Of a DNA stretch of 6,548 nt, positions 5,257 through 6,548 are shown piece by piece. Source of the stretch: Bacillota bacterium (GTDB taxonomy: Bacteria; Bacillota; Bacilli; Alicyclobacillales; Alicyclobacillaceae); contig JAKADF010000199.1 of NCBI GenBank assembly GCA_021820805.1, positions 1-6,548 of the forward strand. Reading direction: 5' to 3'. Both the position numbers and the translations under genes were made by a program. The first letter of the stretch is position 1, and each line of letters opens with the position of its first letter. Below the pieces are notes generated by a model. It was not told where the DNA came from and did no database searches. It was given only the letters and a program-made list of their open reading frames with translations.

Positions 5257-6548
5257 ATGGCAGAAAACACTTGTACACTCGGTATCGATGTCGGCACAAC
5301 ATCTGCAAAAGTATTATGCATAGACAAAAACGGGGATACGGTTAGTCGCTCTGAAGAAAGACTTCACCTCATTTCAGCCCAAACTGGAATGGCGGAACAA
5401 GATCCGAACCACGTTTACGAGGTTGTAACTAGACTCGTTACTTCTGCAATTCAAACTGCAAAACAAAAAGGTTATCAAACAACACTTATTGGCATAAGCA
5501 CAGCAATGCACAGCTTAATTGTAATTTCAAACACAAATGAACCTCTGACGAACGCTATATTATGGTTGGATGTAAGAGCTGGCGGTATTGCAAACTCTAT
5601 TTGGAACTCTGAAAATAGGTCTGTATACGGGCAAACAGGAACTCCTATCCATGCGATGTCACCTTTGGTAAAACTGGTGTGGATGAGAGAGTCGAAATCT
5701 GAAATCTTTTCACAGGCACATCGGTTTGCATCACTCAAAGAATGGTTATGGTTTAAATGGTTTGGAGAATGGTGCATCGACGAATCGATTGCGAGTGCTA
5801 CTGGATTATTTAATTTAAAGACACGCGATTGGGACGAACAAGCACTTCAAATTACGGGTGTCACATCTTCTCAATTATCTCGCATTGTTCCAACTTCTTA
5901 TACAAAGTCCGGCATTTCTGACGAACAGCTCCTTAGTGCAGGTCTAACAATGGAAACAAAGTTTAACATTGGTGCTTCAGACGGCGTCTTGGCTAATCTA
6001 GCTCACGGTGTAACGCACAGAGGGTCTATGGTAATGACCATCGGCACAAGCCTCGCGATTCGCAGCGGATCGGATGTGCCTTTGACAAACGAGTCCCTGC
6101 GGTCATTTTGCTACGTGCTCGACAATGAACGATTTATTATTGGCGCACCAAGCAATAATGGCGGGATTCTTCTTGACTGGCTCAGTCGTGAAGTGTTTGA
6201 AGACGAACATCAACTTCCCGAACTCTGCAGATTTGCAGAACACGTAGAAACAAACGGGCTTTACTGTATTCCACACATTGCTGGAGAACGTGCACCGATA
6301 TGGGATGAGGGAGCAACAGCATCTTTTGTCGGTCTTAAGCTCCATCATGGTCAAGTCCACCTTATGCGCGCGGCCATCGAAGGCATGATGTACAACGCAT
6401 ATGCGATTGGGAAAAACCTGATTGAACAGATTGACAAACCTGAATATATTATTGTCTCTGGGAAAATTTTTGCTATGAAGTGGATTCGCCAATTTGTAGC
6501 TGATTTATTTGGCATAACTGTGCGCTTTGAAGAAATCATGGACGCATC
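5257..6548 (+). CDS. gntK: Gluconokinase, FGGY family, 3'-truncated
   Basis: This cytoplasmic enzyme phosphorylates D-gluconate with ATP to 6-phosphogluconate, feeding the pentose phosphate pathway. 430 residues are visible and the frame runs off the window; from memory B. subtilis GntK is about 510 residues. Seen: phosphate-binding LGIDVGTTSAK (8-18); substrate-side WLDVRA (103-108); TGTPIHAMSPL (127-137), closely matching GntK; KTRDWDEQAL (188-197); IGASDGVLANL (238-248) with Asp242 as the expected catalytic base; TIGTSLAIR (261-269); and IAGERAPIW (341-349). One oddity is that the late ATP-side signature, GGF-x-x-S-x-x-W-x-Q in relatives, reads SGKIFAMKWIRQ here (401-412), with Lys for the second Gly and Met for Ser. 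The frame is intact on both sides. The region before IAGERAP is also shorter than in B. subtilis. Gluconokinase is the best call; a kinase for another aldonate is possible. Confidence 0.88.
   Translation, partial: MAENTCTLGIDVGTTSAKVLCIDKNGDTVSRSEERLHLISAQTGMAEQDPNHVYEVVTRLVTSAIQTAKQKGYQTTLIGISTAMHSLIVISNTNEPLTNAILWLDVRAGGIANSIWNSENRSVYGQTGTPIHAMSPLVKLVWMRESKSEIFSQAHRFASLKEWLWFKWFGEWCIDESIASATGLFNLKTRDWDEQALQITGVTSSQLSRIVPTSYTKSGISDEQLLSAGLTMETKFNIGASDGVLANLAHGVTHRGSMVMTIGTSLAIRSGSDVPLTNESLRSFCYVLDNERFIIGAPSNNGGILLDWLSREVFEDEHQLPELCRFAEHVETNGLYCIPHIAGERAPIWDEGATASFVGLKLHHGQVHLMRAAIEGMMYNAYAIGKNLIEQIDKPEYIIVSGKIFAMKWIRQFVADLFGITVRFEEIMDA

Noticed and set aside
5475..5777. 100-codon minus-strand open frame within gntK
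   Set aside because: It is antisense to a clearly conserved kinase segment (TGTPIHAMSPL), with no ribosome binding site or family resemblance.
6103..6492. 129-codon minus-strand open frame within gntK
   Set aside because: It lies opposite the conserved kinase frame, and its composition (many Cys, Phe, Asn) fits a shadow reading.

Overview
This window looks like ordinary chromosomal DNA from a low-to-moderate GC Gram-positive bacterium of the Bacilli (Firmicutes). The supporting signs are strong AAGGAGG-type ribosome binding sites, a TTG start, a lipoprotein solute-binding protein, a CcpA-type cre-like site, and a gluconokinase of the Bacillus FGGY type. I cannot name the genus. No RNA gene, mobile element, CRISPR array or prophage gene is visible, and base composition looks even throughout.

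Layout: (1) 1-1189, plus strand: a CLC-family anion channel/transporter, cut at its 5' end by the window edge. (2) 1189-1229: a perfect 18-bp hairpin that ends transcription from both sides of a convergent gene pair. (3) 3549 down to 1238, minus strand: a three-gene polar amino acid ABC importer in the order binding lipoprotein, permease, ATPase. Two hairpins follow the binding-protein gene, and a third structure may cover the permease ribosome binding site. (4) 3550-3882: a divergent control region of 333 bases. It carries a perfect 14-bp LacI-type palindrome with a degenerate neighbour, a cre-like site and a good promoter reading towards the next gene. (5) 3883-5166, plus strand: a 12-TM MFS transporter of the anion:cation symporter (sugar-acid) type. 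(6) 5257-6548, plus strand: gluconokinase (gntK), cut at its 3' end by the window edge.

How they fit: the MFS transporter and gluconokinase form a sugar-acid uptake and phosphorylation module. The likely route is gluconate in, then 6-phosphogluconate, then the pentose phosphate pathway, probably under a LacI-family regulator plus carbon catabolite control. Using an ACS-type MFS carrier instead of the GntP permease of the B. subtilis gnt operon is a modest variation. The ABC importer is a separate minus-strand operon sharing only the intergenic region.

I do not see a clearly new biological system. The points most worth checking are the altered ATP-side signature in the kinase, the operator cluster, the non-standard CLC pore residues, and the RNA structures in the ABC operon.
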